A stretch of 64,000 nt of DNA from Clostridium sp. MSJ-8 (GTDB taxonomy: Bacteria; Bacillota; Clostridia; Clostridiales; Clostridiaceae). Under the pieces are notes generated by a model. That model was not told where the DNA came from and did no database searches. It worked only from the letters and a program-made list of their open reading frames with translations. Both the position numbers and the translations under genes were made by a program. This document shows, piece by piece, positions 1 to 8,196 of this stretch. Each line of letters begins with the position of its first letter. Positions within the stretch are counted from its first letter, which is position 1. Where the stretch lies: the NCBI RefSeq assembly GCF_018918325.1, contig NZ_JAHLQH010000041.1, positions 1-64,000 of the forward strand, written 5' to 3'.

Positions 1-164
1 CTGTCAAATCTTATGTTTGATAATCCTATTTGATTTATCTTTTCACATATTTGATTTATATAGTTTTCTGCTGGTCTTAAACATCCTATTATATCATTTA
101 TTGCATTTACTGCTCTTTGTGATTTATCCCCTATTTCTATATCATCTAAGAAAAATCCACTCAC
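1..164 (-). CDS. Partial small helical protein at window edge, possible T7SS substrate
   Basis: This reading frame opens with GTG one base after the stop of the preceding gene and stays open to the window edge, so only about 54 N-terminal residues are visible. The start follows a GAGG ribosome binding site inside the end of the upstream gene. It begins MSGFFLDDIEIGDKSQ and reads as amphipathic helix, with no signal peptide or membrane segment. Last in a chain of small T7SS-linked genes, it sits where LXG-type substrates are usually encoded, after their helical partner genes. That role is inference; the C-terminal part, which would decide it, is outside the window. Confidence 0.6.
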   Translation of the reverse strand, partial: MSGFFLDDIEIGDKSQRAVNAINDIIGCLRPAENYINQICEKINQIGLSNIRFD

Positions 165-165
165 C

Positions 166-486
166 CTAATTTCCTCTCATTCTTGCATATTCTGATTCTA
201 TATATTTCTCTATTTCCTTCTCCTTTTGTTCATAATCATTCAATACCTCTAATAAATATTGTTTTAATATTGTAAATACCATACTTATCTTTTCATAGTT
301 TCCAGTTAATGATCTTGATACTATTTCTAGGTTGCTCTCTGCATTACCTTTATAAATATTATCATCACATAACATCTTATATGCTAAAGTTGTACATCTA
401 TTAGCTGCATTTATATTTTCTGATGCTTCGCTTAATAAATTATACATATTAATTAATTCATTTATTGGTATATTTATCTCAGACAT
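166..486 (-). CDS. Small WXG100-like helical protein (Y-K-G variant)
   Basis: This 106-residue protein looks like a helix-turn-helix hairpin with a charged C-terminal helix. Where a WXG100 protein carries W-x-G between its helices, this one has Y45-K-G47 within NIYKGNAES, so it may be a diverged ESAT-6-like protein. There is no signal peptide. It lies 7 bases after the preceding small gene and 1 base before the next, so it is almost certainly co-transcribed and perhaps translationally coupled. By analogy with known T7SSb loci, small helical proteins just upstream of a substrate act as targeting partners (YwqI or Lap type). I cannot name its family from sequence alone. Confidence 0.7.
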   Translation of the reverse strand: MSEINIPINELINMYNLLSEASENINAANRCTTLAYKMLCDDNIYKGNAESNLEIVSRSLTGNYEKISMVFTILKQYLLEVLNDYEQKEKEIEKYIESEYARMRGN

Positions 487-493
487 CTTACAC

Positions 494-787
494 CTACTTT
501 TCTAAATCCCTTAATATCTTATTATTGCTTATATAATTATCCGCATCTTTAAAAAACTTTTTTAAACATTCCTCATTATTTTTAGACACATCTACTATCT
601 TGTCATTTATTAATTGAGCTTGCACAAGAAAATCTTCAAATGCCACCCTTGTTTTGCCTGACCACTTTGAACAAGCTAATAATAATAACGCACTATCAAT
701 ATTATGACTAGCAGCTTCTAGACTATTTATACTATTTTCTAATAATCTACATGCTACATTTGCCTCTATATTAACACCTCTTTTCAT
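494..787 (-). CDS. WXG100-like small protein (W-S-G motif)
   Basis: This 97-residue helical protein has a W42-S-G44 motif between two predicted helices, the hallmark of the WXG100/ESAT-6 fold, and the usual length of about 100 residues. I chose the ATG start because a GAGGAG ribosome binding site lies 7 bases upstream; an in-frame GTG six codons earlier would put that site inside the gene. The start region overlaps the end of the upstream gene, suggesting translational coupling. It probably dimerises with another small helical protein of the locus and is exported by, or guides cargo to, the EssC machine. That role is inferred. Confidence 0.75.
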   Translation of the reverse strand: MKRGVNIEANVACRLLENSINSLEAASHNIDSALLLLACSKWSGKTRVAFEDFLVQAQLINDKIVDVSKNNEECLKKFFKDADNYISNNKILRDLEK

Positions 788-1154
788 TTCGCATCTCCTC
801 TTCACACCTAGCTTTTTCTATATTCTTCATATTCATATATCTATTCATCTGTCTCTCAATTACATCTCGTTGTTTCTGTAATTGTGCTATCATACTATTG
901 AATGTAGCTACCTCATTCCTTATCTTATTTGTCACCTTTGAATGTTGATAATTATATGCTGTTTTAGGTCTGCCACTAACACTTCTAGCTGTAATCTCTG
1001 ATCTATAAAATCTATTTACTGCATCATCTAATCCTGATAGACTAGATCTAATACATCTAAGTTTCTCTTCTACATATTCTAGCGCTTCTTTATATTTCTT
1101 ATATTCACTACAATAAGAATAATATGTATCTGAGTATTTAAAATAACATAACAC
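771..1154 (-). CDS. Coiled-coil protein, possibly YwqH/DUF5082-like T7SS accessory
   Basis: This 127-residue protein is mostly charged coiled coil (two long helices around residues 15-50 and 75-125) with a short break at SVSGRPKTAY. It starts with GTG overlapping the last base of the upstream TAG stop, with a GAGGTG site 8 bases before it. Length and layout resemble YwqH-type (DUF5082) proteins found before LXG toxins in Bacillus T7SS loci, but no diagnostic motif is visible, so the family is tentative. No signal peptide or membrane span is present. It is probably an intracellular partner or co-exported helical protein. Confidence 0.65.
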   Translation of the reverse strand: MLCYFKYSDTYYSYCSEYKKYKEALEYVEEKLRCIRSSLSGLDDAVNRFYRSEITARSVSGRPKTAYNYQHSKVTNKIRNEVATFNSMIAQLQKQRDVIERQMNRYMNMKNIEKARCEEEMRNEKRC

Positions 1155-1807
1155 TAATTTCTCACCTCTTTTGAATTCAATTTCATTAATTTAGCTATTT
1201 CCATTCTTACAGCTTTAGGATTTATCTCATATAAGAATTCTTTCATTTCATCATACTTATAACATTTATTATCATAAGTAAAATATATTGCATGAAAATT
1301 CTTACTCTTAATTATTCTTCCTTCTTCCTTTTCAATCTCAATCATCTCTCTAGTTAATTTACTTGATAAATATTTATCATATAACTCTTCTAGTGACATT
1401 TTTATCTTAGTATCATCTAATACTTCCTTATACTCACATAAAAAATTGAACTGTTTTAATAAAGAATACATTAGTACTCCGTTATCTGTTTTTTGAAAAA
1501 CATATTCATCTTTATTTTCTTCATCTTTTCTAAATAAATAAATATTATCGCCATCATCTATAGACGCTACTATATCATTAATCCATATATAACTTCTTGA
1601 TTTTTTATATTTCTCTAAACTTTTTATTATTAAATATGAAGTCTCATTTACACTACCATCTTCATTAACTATTTTTTTATCAATTAATGCTTGCATTGCA
1701 TCTGATCCATTTTGTTTAAGAAACATAACCCCATCCTTTGGCAATCCATAAATTTCTTCTCCATCTAATGCTTCATTTAATAAATATATTTCACTTTTAC
1801 TTAACAT
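1154..1807 (-). CDS. T7SS-associated protein of unknown function (about 217 aa)
   Basis: This 217-residue soluble alpha/beta protein has an N-terminal segment that looks like a sensor or winged-helix-like fold (LPKDGVMFLKQNG, residues 22-34), an aromatic-rich strand region around residues 70-110, and a C-terminal YFTYDNKCYKYDEM stretch. It heads the downstream half of the T7SS locus, after a terminator. Its position and size recall DUF5081-type proteins of Bacillus loci or a mycobacterial EspG-like chaperone, but I see no motif that proves either. A GGAGG lies 13 bases before the ATG, an unusually long spacing, so the start is only moderately sure. Confidence 0.65.
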   Translation of the reverse strand: MLSKSEIYLLNEALDGEEIYGLPKDGVMFLKQNGSDAMQALIDKKIVNEDGSVNETSYLIIKSLEKYKKSRSYIWINDIVASIDDGDNIYLFRKDEENKDEYVFQKTDNGVLMYSLLKQFNFLCEYKEVLDDTKIKMSLEELYDKYLSSKLTREMIEIEKEEGRIIKSKNFHAIYFTYDNKCYKYDEMKEFLYEINPKAVRMEIAKLMKLNSKEVRN

Positions 1808-1884
1808 AGTTATAATTTTTCCTCCATAACCTTCTTCATATATAGCTAATTAACCCATTATTGGTATATATTACTTTTAAATAG

Positions 1885-1931
1885 AAGAAAAAAGCACATA
1901 TCAAAGCTCTTTATGCTTCTATATGTGCTTT
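1885..1931 (-). terminator. Intrinsic terminator after the WXG100 gene
   Basis: An 11-bp perfect stem (AAAGCACATAT / ATATGTGCTTT) is followed on the minus strand by a run of U. It lies 6 bases after the WXG100 stop. It separates the core secretion genes from the small downstream genes, which must rely on read-through or on a promoter in the roughly 80 bases before them. Confidence 0.85.
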
Positions 1932-1936
1932 TTATT

Positions 1937-2239
1937 TTATTGCATGCTAATCTTACTTGCGATATCTTCATCAGCTGATTGCATTGCATCTGCTATAGAA
2001 TTTAATTGAGCACTTAAATCATCAAGCATAGCTAAGAACTTGTCCATAACTTGTGCTTTTAAGTTAGTATATTCACTTGAATACTTTTCACTTGCTGATC
2101 CTTCCCAATTTCCACATAAATCATTTAAGATTAAACCGCTTAAATCTTCTATTTCGCCTTCTATTGCTCCTCTTTTTTGAAGAATAACATTGGCCATTTC
2201 TCTTCCTTCTTCAGGACTAAATTTTATATTTCCTGCCAA
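1937..2239 (-). CDS. esxA: WXG100 family secreted protein (EsxA-like)
   Basis: A 100-residue ESAT-6-like helical hairpin with W45-E-G47 at the turn and an acidic C-terminal helix (SADEDIASKI). It is the expected small substrate or co-substrate of the EssC machine encoded 80 bases upstream. I chose a TTG start giving MAGNIKFSPEE, the classic WXG100 N-terminus, because AAAGGGTG then sits 8 bases upstream. A GTG three codons earlier leaves only about 2 bases of spacing, though an annotator could still choose it. There is no Sec signal, as expected for this family. A terminator follows directly. Confidence 0.9.
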   Translation of the reverse strand: MAGNIKFSPEEGREMANVILQKRGAIEGEIEDLSGLILNDLCGNWEGSASEKYSSEYTNLKAQVMDKFLAMLDDLSAQLNSIADAMQSADEDIASKISMQ

Positions 2240-2320
2240 TTTTTCCACACCCTTTCAGAGATATTTTAACATTTCACTTATATTTTGTAAATGTTTCATT
2301 TACATTTTTTTATTTATCAT

Positions 2321-5300
2321 CTAGCTTAATAAAGGCGTCTTAATAACCTTAAACTTGCTATTTAAAATCAAGTATCCTTCGCCTTCTCTAAATTCACGCT
2401 CTTTAACTCCATATTTTAACTTAACATTGTTAAAAAATGTTTGACTTGTTAATGCTCCAAATACTATACCTGTTTGAGATTCTTTCAATGCTTTTATAAA
2501 CTTAACTGTATATGTATTTGCTTTGAATTCACCTTCTGTTCCTGCTGCAACAGTTATTATCCTATAGTTTTTATAACTTAAAACAACTTGTTCAAACATA
2601 TCTAAATATTTCTTTTCAATATTCTTTATCAGATTATTTATATCATCTATTATCACGATAACAAATGGCATTTTTTCTAGACTTTCTTCGCCTTGTTTCT
2701 CTATAATCTCTTTTCTTCTTTCCCCTTCAACTAGAATGTCATCTAGTATTCTTAATTCTTCATCTGTATCTTTTCCATATCCTAGCACCTTTTCATATTC
2801 ACTATATTCTTTTAAGCTACCTTTATTGCTGTCAAATATATAGAAATAATTATCTTTCTGTTTTAATACCTCTATAATCATCTTAATAAAATTAGTTTTA
2901 CCAGACCTTTCTTTCCCTACTATTGTGAAGTTAGTAGTATCTGCTATATCTATATCTATATAATTAAGATCATTAATATTGAAACCTATAGGTATTGTTG
3001 TTTCATTTTTATCTAAATTAACATTTTGTATAACACTTTCTAGAGTTAACTTCTCCGGAACTACTATTATCTCTGCTGCTTTCTCATCTGCACAATACTT
3101 ATTAATATCATTTATAAATTCTCTTATCTCATTTATTCTCTCAAATTCTTTATTGCTTTCACCAAATTTTGCAATTTGCATCTCATAACAATTATCTAAT
3201 TTTATTATTGCACGTCCTTTTATATTAGCAGGTTGTTGTTTTGAATATCCTAATAGATTTGTATACTCTGTTTTATCATTACAAGTAAGACAAATCTTTC
3301 TCTTAAACACATTTAATATTTTATAATTAATATTATTAGATGATATATTAGTCATTACAAAGTTAATTCCATAAGATGGACCCTCACGCATAAATACCAT
3401 AAATTCATCTAGCAGTTCAGGATAATTCTCTTTAAATTCAGAATAATTATCTATGCATATTAATATTTGTGGAATAATATTTCCCGAAGCTTCTATATAA
3501 TTTTCTAATGTACTTGCTCCAAATTCTGAAAATATTTTTTTCCTTTCTTGTACTGCCTGTCCAACCATCTTAAATAGATTAAGCACCCTCTCATTATCTT
3601 CTACGTATACTACATTTCCTACATGATTAGATTCTTCTAATACCTTCAATATTCTAGAGGCAAAATCCAATACATAAATATTGACTTCTCTTGGAGTATA
3701 CCTTGCAATAAGACTAAGTATAATAGTTTGAATAAATACAGTCTTTCCATATCCATTCCCACCTATTAATAAAGTATTTCCATCCTGTGCAAAATTAATC
3801 TTATATAATTCCTTTTCTAATAAATCTGGACAATCAACTTCACCAATAATCGCTTCAACTCTACTCATCTTATGTACATTCTTATAGAAATATTCCTCTG
3901 AATGAATTAATTCTTCTAATCTTATCTCTTCTTCTAATGGCTCTACCCAACACTTATCGCATCTCTTATAACCTTTATATTCACTAAAATCATGTATATA
4001 TCCAACAATTTCATCTAATTCAGTAATCTTTTCTTTATCTTTATTTTCTTCTGCCGAAGAATATAGGACTTTTCTTATCCCCTCTATAGAAACATAGGAT
4101 ACTTGTATATCTTCTGAACTTACACTATCATCTACATATTTATATTCACCACTATATGCAGTTTGTATCAATTCATAATACTCATCATTTCCTACCTGTA
4201 GATAACCTCGTCCAGGTTCAACTATCATTGCTGCATCTGGTTTTTTTAACACTTCTTTAGAGTCACCAACATCTTGAACCTTTAGGCATAATTTGAATTT
4301 CGAATTACTCCATATCTGTGAGTCAACAACTCCTGCTGGTTTTTGTGTTGCTAGTATCAAGTGTACCCCCAAACTTCTTCCTATTCTTGCAGTTGACACC
4401 AGTTCCTTCATAAAATCTGGTTGATCACTTTTTAATTCAGCAAATTCATCTGCTATAATAATTAGATGTGGAAGTTTCTCCATAGATACATCTGATTTTT
4501 CTAATTTTTTATACGAATCTATATGATTAACTTCATATTCTGCGAACAATTCTTGTCTTCGCTTCAATTCACTTTTTATCAATGTTAAAGATCTATTTAC
4601 CAAATTTCCATCCAAATTTGTAATTGTGCCTATTAAGTGTGGTAGTTTTAAGAATAAATTAGCCATTCCACCACCTTTGTAATCAATAAGTATAAAGGAT
4701 ATATCTTCTGGTGGATAATTAATTGCAAGGGAAATAATAATAGTTTGTAATAATTCACTCTTTCCAGATCCAGTTGTACCTGCAACTAATCCATGAGGTC
4801 CATGAACCTTCTCATGCAGATTTAAACTTATTAAATTTCCACTACTATTAACACCTAATGGTGCTAATATATTCTTTGTAACATCGTTATTCTGCCATCT
4901 AGCTTCTATATTGAATTCCCTTACATTATTAACATGATACAAATCATATAGTGTAATTTTACTTGGAAGTGTATTCTCAGAATAATTCTTCTTAACATAT
5001 ATAGGTCCCATTCGCCTTGATAACTGATCTAAATAATCTATATCATAATTCTTGAATGAAAAATCAATACTATTTCCACTATCATTTACATTAATCAACT
5101 TACCTTTTTCTGAATCTATTACCTCTATTATTTCACTACATTGTTTTGGTAATAAATCTAGCTTTTCATATGCAAATAAAGTTGTTAATCCTAAATTCAT
5201 AGATGTTTCTCTATCTATATATTTAGATATACTCTCGTTTTCTAAAAGCTTAGGTGAAGTAACTATCATTATATAATGTGGATGAAATTCTCCTTCATTA

Positions 5301-6847
5301 TCTTGCCTTTTAGATATTATAGAATTCACAACTTCTAAAATAGCATGACTAGATTCTTTACCCATTGCCATAAATCTAACCTTTCTATCATTAGACCATA
5401 TATGAGGTAGCCATCTCATCCATAACCACATATCCTTATCTGACTCATCAAATAAGCATATGAACTTCACATCTTCATAATAATGAAATACTGATATTTC
5501 TAAAACTATATTACGAATCAAACTATATATATTTTTCTTTTCCCCTGTTACTCCTATACTATAATTATTAAACAAATCTATAGCTATTGGAACATCGGTA
5601 ATTCTTGAATATTTTTCTTTTATCTCTCTAGGTTTTAATAATAAATCATCTTCTCTATCACCAAATTCTTCATCCGGAACTTTAATCTCAATAGATGTAT
5701 CTAAATCCCCCTGTCCTAGATAAACTCTAAGAAAATCTTCATCATGAAATGACTTTTCCCACAATTTTCGTTCAAACTTCTCTATAACACTACATGCTTC
5801 ATCTACAGAAGGATATAACTTATCTAATACATACCTCTGTTTATCAATTAGTTCTTTTATATTATCTTCTGTTTTAGATATGTAATCTATATACATTTTA
5901 TTTCTTTTTTTTATATTCTTATTTGTTTTTCTATTATTATATATAAACATTGTAACTGTAGAAAATACAGTTACCCCTAGCATACCTATTCTGTATATAG
6001 GATTGCCATAAGGTAAAAATAATACAAGAAGTGACATACCTATAGTTGGGATTAAATTAAGAAATGTCTCAAGCCCTTGTTTTTTTTCTAACCTAGGTGG
6101 TGCAACTATTGATATCTTATTATCAGGAAGTCGCCATATCATTCTTGGAGTTCTTATAAAAACAGGATAATCAACTGCAAATTTCTCATTTATAACTATT
6201 TTTAATTTAGGAGAAACTTCTATATTATCTCTAGAACAATAAATCTTCTCCTCCTTATACAATAGTTTGTATCCACATAAAATTATAAAATCATTATCCT
6301 TAAGAGAAGCACTATTTATAACTTTATTTCCATTTACATAAACACAATATTTAGAATCTAAATCTTGAATTATTCTATTCTTATTCTCAGTCCTCATTAC
6401 ACAATGATAATTATTAACCATATCGTCTTTTATAATAATATCATTATCTAATGCTGATCCTATCTTTATCTCACTTTTTCCTTCTAATATTATCTCCTTA
6501 CTATAATCCTCTTTTCCACTTGCAAAGTCTAAAAAGAAATTAATATTAAATATCTCATTCCTACTATTATCTAATATAGCAATTTGATCACCATGCATTA
6601 ATTTCTTCTTAACTATTCTTCTATTATTAATAACAAAAAGTACATTATCTGATTCTAAAATAACCCAATAATTATCTACCTTTAATAGCTTTATCTTAAA
6701 ATCATTAGTTAATATATTAACTTTTATATCACATAAATTTGTATTACTTATAATCAATTCATCTTTATTAAAAGAATCTAAATCTACTTCGTTATAAAAA
6801 TAACTATTATAAAGTATTATTGTATTCTTAACCTTATTATCTGACAT
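2321..6847 (-). CDS. essC: T7SS membrane ATPase EssC/YukBA (FHA-FHA-TM-3x FtsK-like ATPase)
   Basis: The motor of the type VII secretion machine, 1508 residues, the usual size for T7SSb. Two FHA-like domains lie at about residues 1-110 and 118-200, followed by a hydrophobic region around 257-302 (two membrane helices). Three FtsK/SpoIIIE-type ATPase modules then follow. D1 has GTTGSGKS near residue 690 and Walker B IIIADEFAEL. D2 has GGNGYGKT near 1030 with LICIDNY. D3 has GKERSGKT near 1312 with VIIDD. D1 keeps canonical Walker A and B residues, while the D2 Walker B is weaker. It sits between the YukD-like gene (13 bases) and the WXG100 gene. The frame is intact. Confidence 0.95.
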   Translation of the reverse strand: MSDNKVKNTIILYNSYFYNEVDLDSFNKDELIISNTNLCDIKVNILTNDFKIKLLKVDNYWVILESDNVLFVINNRRIVKKKLMHGDQIAILDNSRNEIFNINFFLDFASGKEDYSKEIILEGKSEIKIGSALDNDIIIKDDMVNNYHCVMRTENKNRIIQDLDSKYCVYVNGNKVINSASLKDNDFIILCGYKLLYKEEKIYCSRDNIEVSPKLKIVINEKFAVDYPVFIRTPRMIWRLPDNKISIVAPPRLEKKQGLETFLNLIPTIGMSLLVLFLPYGNPIYRIGMLGVTVFSTVTMFIYNNRKTNKNIKKRNKMYIDYISKTEDNIKELIDKQRYVLDKLYPSVDEACSVIEKFERKLWEKSFHDEDFLRVYLGQGDLDTSIEIKVPDEEFGDREDDLLLKPREIKEKYSRITDVPIAIDLFNNYSIGVTGEKKNIYSLIRNIVLEISVFHYYEDVKFICLFDESDKDMWLWMRWLPHIWSNDRKVRFMAMGKESSHAILEVVNSIISKRQDNEGEFHPHYIMIVTSPKLLENESISKYIDRETSMNLGLTTLFAYEKLDLLPKQCSEIIEVIDSEKGKLINVNDSGNSIDFSFKNYDIDYLDQLSRRMGPIYVKKNYSENTLPSKITLYDLYHVNNVREFNIEARWQNNDVTKNILAPLGVNSSGNLISLNLHEKVHGPHGLVAGTTGSGKSELLQTIIISLAINYPPEDISFILIDYKGGGMANLFLKLPHLIGTITNLDGNLVNRSLTLIKSELKRRQELFAEYEVNHIDSYKKLEKSDVSMEKLPHLIIIADEFAELKSDQPDFMKELVSTARIGRSLGVHLILATQKPAGVVDSQIWSNSKFKLCLKVQDVGDSKEVLKKPDAAMIVEPGRGYLQVGNDEYYELIQTAYSGEYKYVDDSVSSEDIQVSYVSIEGIRKVLYSSAEENKDKEKITELDEIVGYIHDFSEYKGYKRCDKCWVEPLEEEIRLEELIHSEEYFYKNVHKMSRVEAIIGEVDCPDLLEKELYKINFAQDGNTLLIGGNGYGKTVFIQTIILSLIARYTPREVNIYVLDFASRILKVLEESNHVGNVVYVEDNERVLNLFKMVGQAVQERKKIFSEFGASTLENYIEASGNIIPQILICIDNYSEFKENYPELLDEFMVFMREGPSYGINFVMTNISSNNINYKILNVFKRKICLTCNDKTEYTNLLGYSKQQPANIKGRAIIKLDNCYEMQIAKFGESNKEFERINEIREFINDINKYCADEKAAEIIVVPEKLTLESVIQNVNLDKNETTIPIGFNINDLNYIDIDIADTTNFTIVGKERSGKTNFIKMIIEVLKQKDNYFYIFDSNKGSLKEYSEYEKVLGYGKDTDEELRILDDILVEGERRKEIIEKQGEESLEKMPFVIVIIDDINNLIKNIEKKYLDMFEQVVLSYKNYRIITVAAGTEGEFKANTYTVKFIKALKESQTGIVFGALTSQTFFNNVKLKYGVKEREFREGEGYLILNSKFKVIKTPLLS

Positions 6848-6860
6848 CTCTTATCTCCTC

Positions 6861-7103
6861 TTATACCAAATATAATTTGCTACCTGATGATATTCCATAA
6901 TCAGATAAAACATCATTTTCTTTTAGAAAACAAGTGGGGTTTTCAGTTTTTAGATAGTGTACTTTTATATCTTTTGTATCTTCTATATTTAAAGCTTTTA
7001 ATATGCATACATATAACATTCTAACAGTTATATCTAACGGAATCTCTAATTCATATTCTTTAGTATCTTCACCAATCTGTACAAGTACAATTCCCTTATT
7101 CAA
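6861..7103 (-). CDS. esaB: EsaB/YukD-like ubiquitin-fold protein
   Basis: This 80-residue protein has the beta-grasp pattern of YukD/EsaB: an opening strand (GIVLVQIGEDTKEYELEIP), a helix (ITVRMLYVCILKAL) and a final strand ending SDYGISSGSKLYLV. These ubiquitin-like proteins are soluble, non-conjugated accessory factors that accompany EssC in Firmicute T7SS loci. Its place directly before essC and directly after the CpaE-like gene (adjacent, no gap) supports the call. No C-terminal Gly-Gly is present, as usual for the family. Its exact job in secretion is unresolved. Confidence 0.85.
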   Translation of the reverse strand: MNKGIVLVQIGEDTKEYELEIPLDITVRMLYVCILKALNIEDTKDIKVHYLKTENPTCFLKENDVLSDYGISSGSKLYLV

Positions 7104-8195
7104 TTAATTTCCCCCTGACAATCTATTAATTATATTATTAATATGCGAATTTATATTCTCTGAATTCAATAATGTATCTAAATTAACATTCTTATTATCT
7201 AAATTATTATCATAATTAATATAATCAAATAATTTATTATCTATAGTAATATTATTAGTTCTTAGTGAATTAACGTCTCCTAGTTTATGTTTATTAATTA
7301 GTAATATAACCTTTTTATCATTTACAACTTCATCAAGATAACGCTGAATCTTGTATACATTACTATTAGTTAATGTAAATAATCCTATTGCTCTATCAGA
7401 ATATTCGCTTAAAAACACTAATGAATTTTTTATAGAAACATCCAAATCCACAATCACATAATCAAAATCCATATATTTCTTTATGCTATTAATTATTTCT
7501 ATAACTCCATCAATAGTTACCTCTTCATAATCTATTGTTGAATTAAGAGGATTAATATAATATACATTAGTAACTTCATTCCTATTGATAAAAGAACCTA
7601 GAGAATTTTTATCTAATTCCACATTATCTGATACTTTATAGAAAAGATCCATAAGCGAATATGGATTATTATTAACATCAAAATATATCCCCAGACTAGA
7701 TATATATTCTAAATTGACATATAATACCTTCTTGCCTTGTTTTGCAAGATTTATAGCAAACATTAGTGATATAGTTGTATTACCAACTCCTCCTATAGGT
7801 GAGAAAAAAGATAGTATTTTAGTATCTAATTGTTTATTAGCAAATGTTTGTCCATTATTAGTACTTGCATAAATTTTTTGAATACTGTTAAAAATAGCAT
7901 GACCGCTTTGATACTTAAATATAATTTTGTCTTCAATATTATTTATTCTTTCGCTCTCATTTAATGTAATTACAAGTTTAAGCATATTAATTTCTGAAAT
8001 GGAACAATTAATTAATTCTTCATTGATTAAAAGTATATCTATGCTTTTCCCAGAAAAAATAAGTTTTTGTAATTCTCCTTTAGAGGTTATTCCAATACAA
8101 TGAAAATAATTATGATAATATTCGTTTAAAAACTTAATAAAATTTTTAACATAAATATAATCTGTATCACATATAACCAAATTTAATTCTTTCAT
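7104..8195 (-). CDS. CpaE/MinD-like P-loop protein with degenerate Walker A
   Basis: A receiver-like N-terminal domain (MKELNLVICDTDYIYVKNF, about residues 1-110) is followed by a ParA/MinD/CpaE-type domain. The Walker A region near residue 135 reads SPIGGVGNTTIS: both the signature lysine before GG and the catalytic lysine before TT are absent (I and N instead). Downstream MinD landmarks remain (KQGKKVLYVNLE; YVIVDLD). It may therefore be a non-hydrolysing scaffold or partner rather than an ATPase. I chose the ATG with AGGGGA 7 bases upstream; an in-frame ATG six codons earlier is less well placed. It overlaps its operon neighbour's regulatory region and precedes the YukD-like gene. Confidence 0.8.
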   Translation of the reverse strand: MKELNLVICDTDYIYVKNFIKFLNEYYHNYFHCIGITSKGELQKLIFSGKSIDILLINEELINCSISEINMLKLVITLNESERINNIEDKIIFKYQSGHAIFNSIQKIYASTNNGQTFANKQLDTKILSFFSPIGGVGNTTISLMFAINLAKQGKKVLYVNLEYISSLGIYFDVNNNPYSLMDLFYKVSDNVELDKNSLGSFINRNEVTNVYYINPLNSTIDYEEVTIDGVIEIINSIKKYMDFDYVIVDLDVSIKNSLVFLSEYSDRAIGLFTLTNSNVYKIQRYLDEVVNDKKVILLINKHKLGDVNSLRTNNITIDNKLFDYINYDNNLDNKNVNLDTLLNSENINSHINNIINRLSGGN

Positions 8196-8196
8196 A

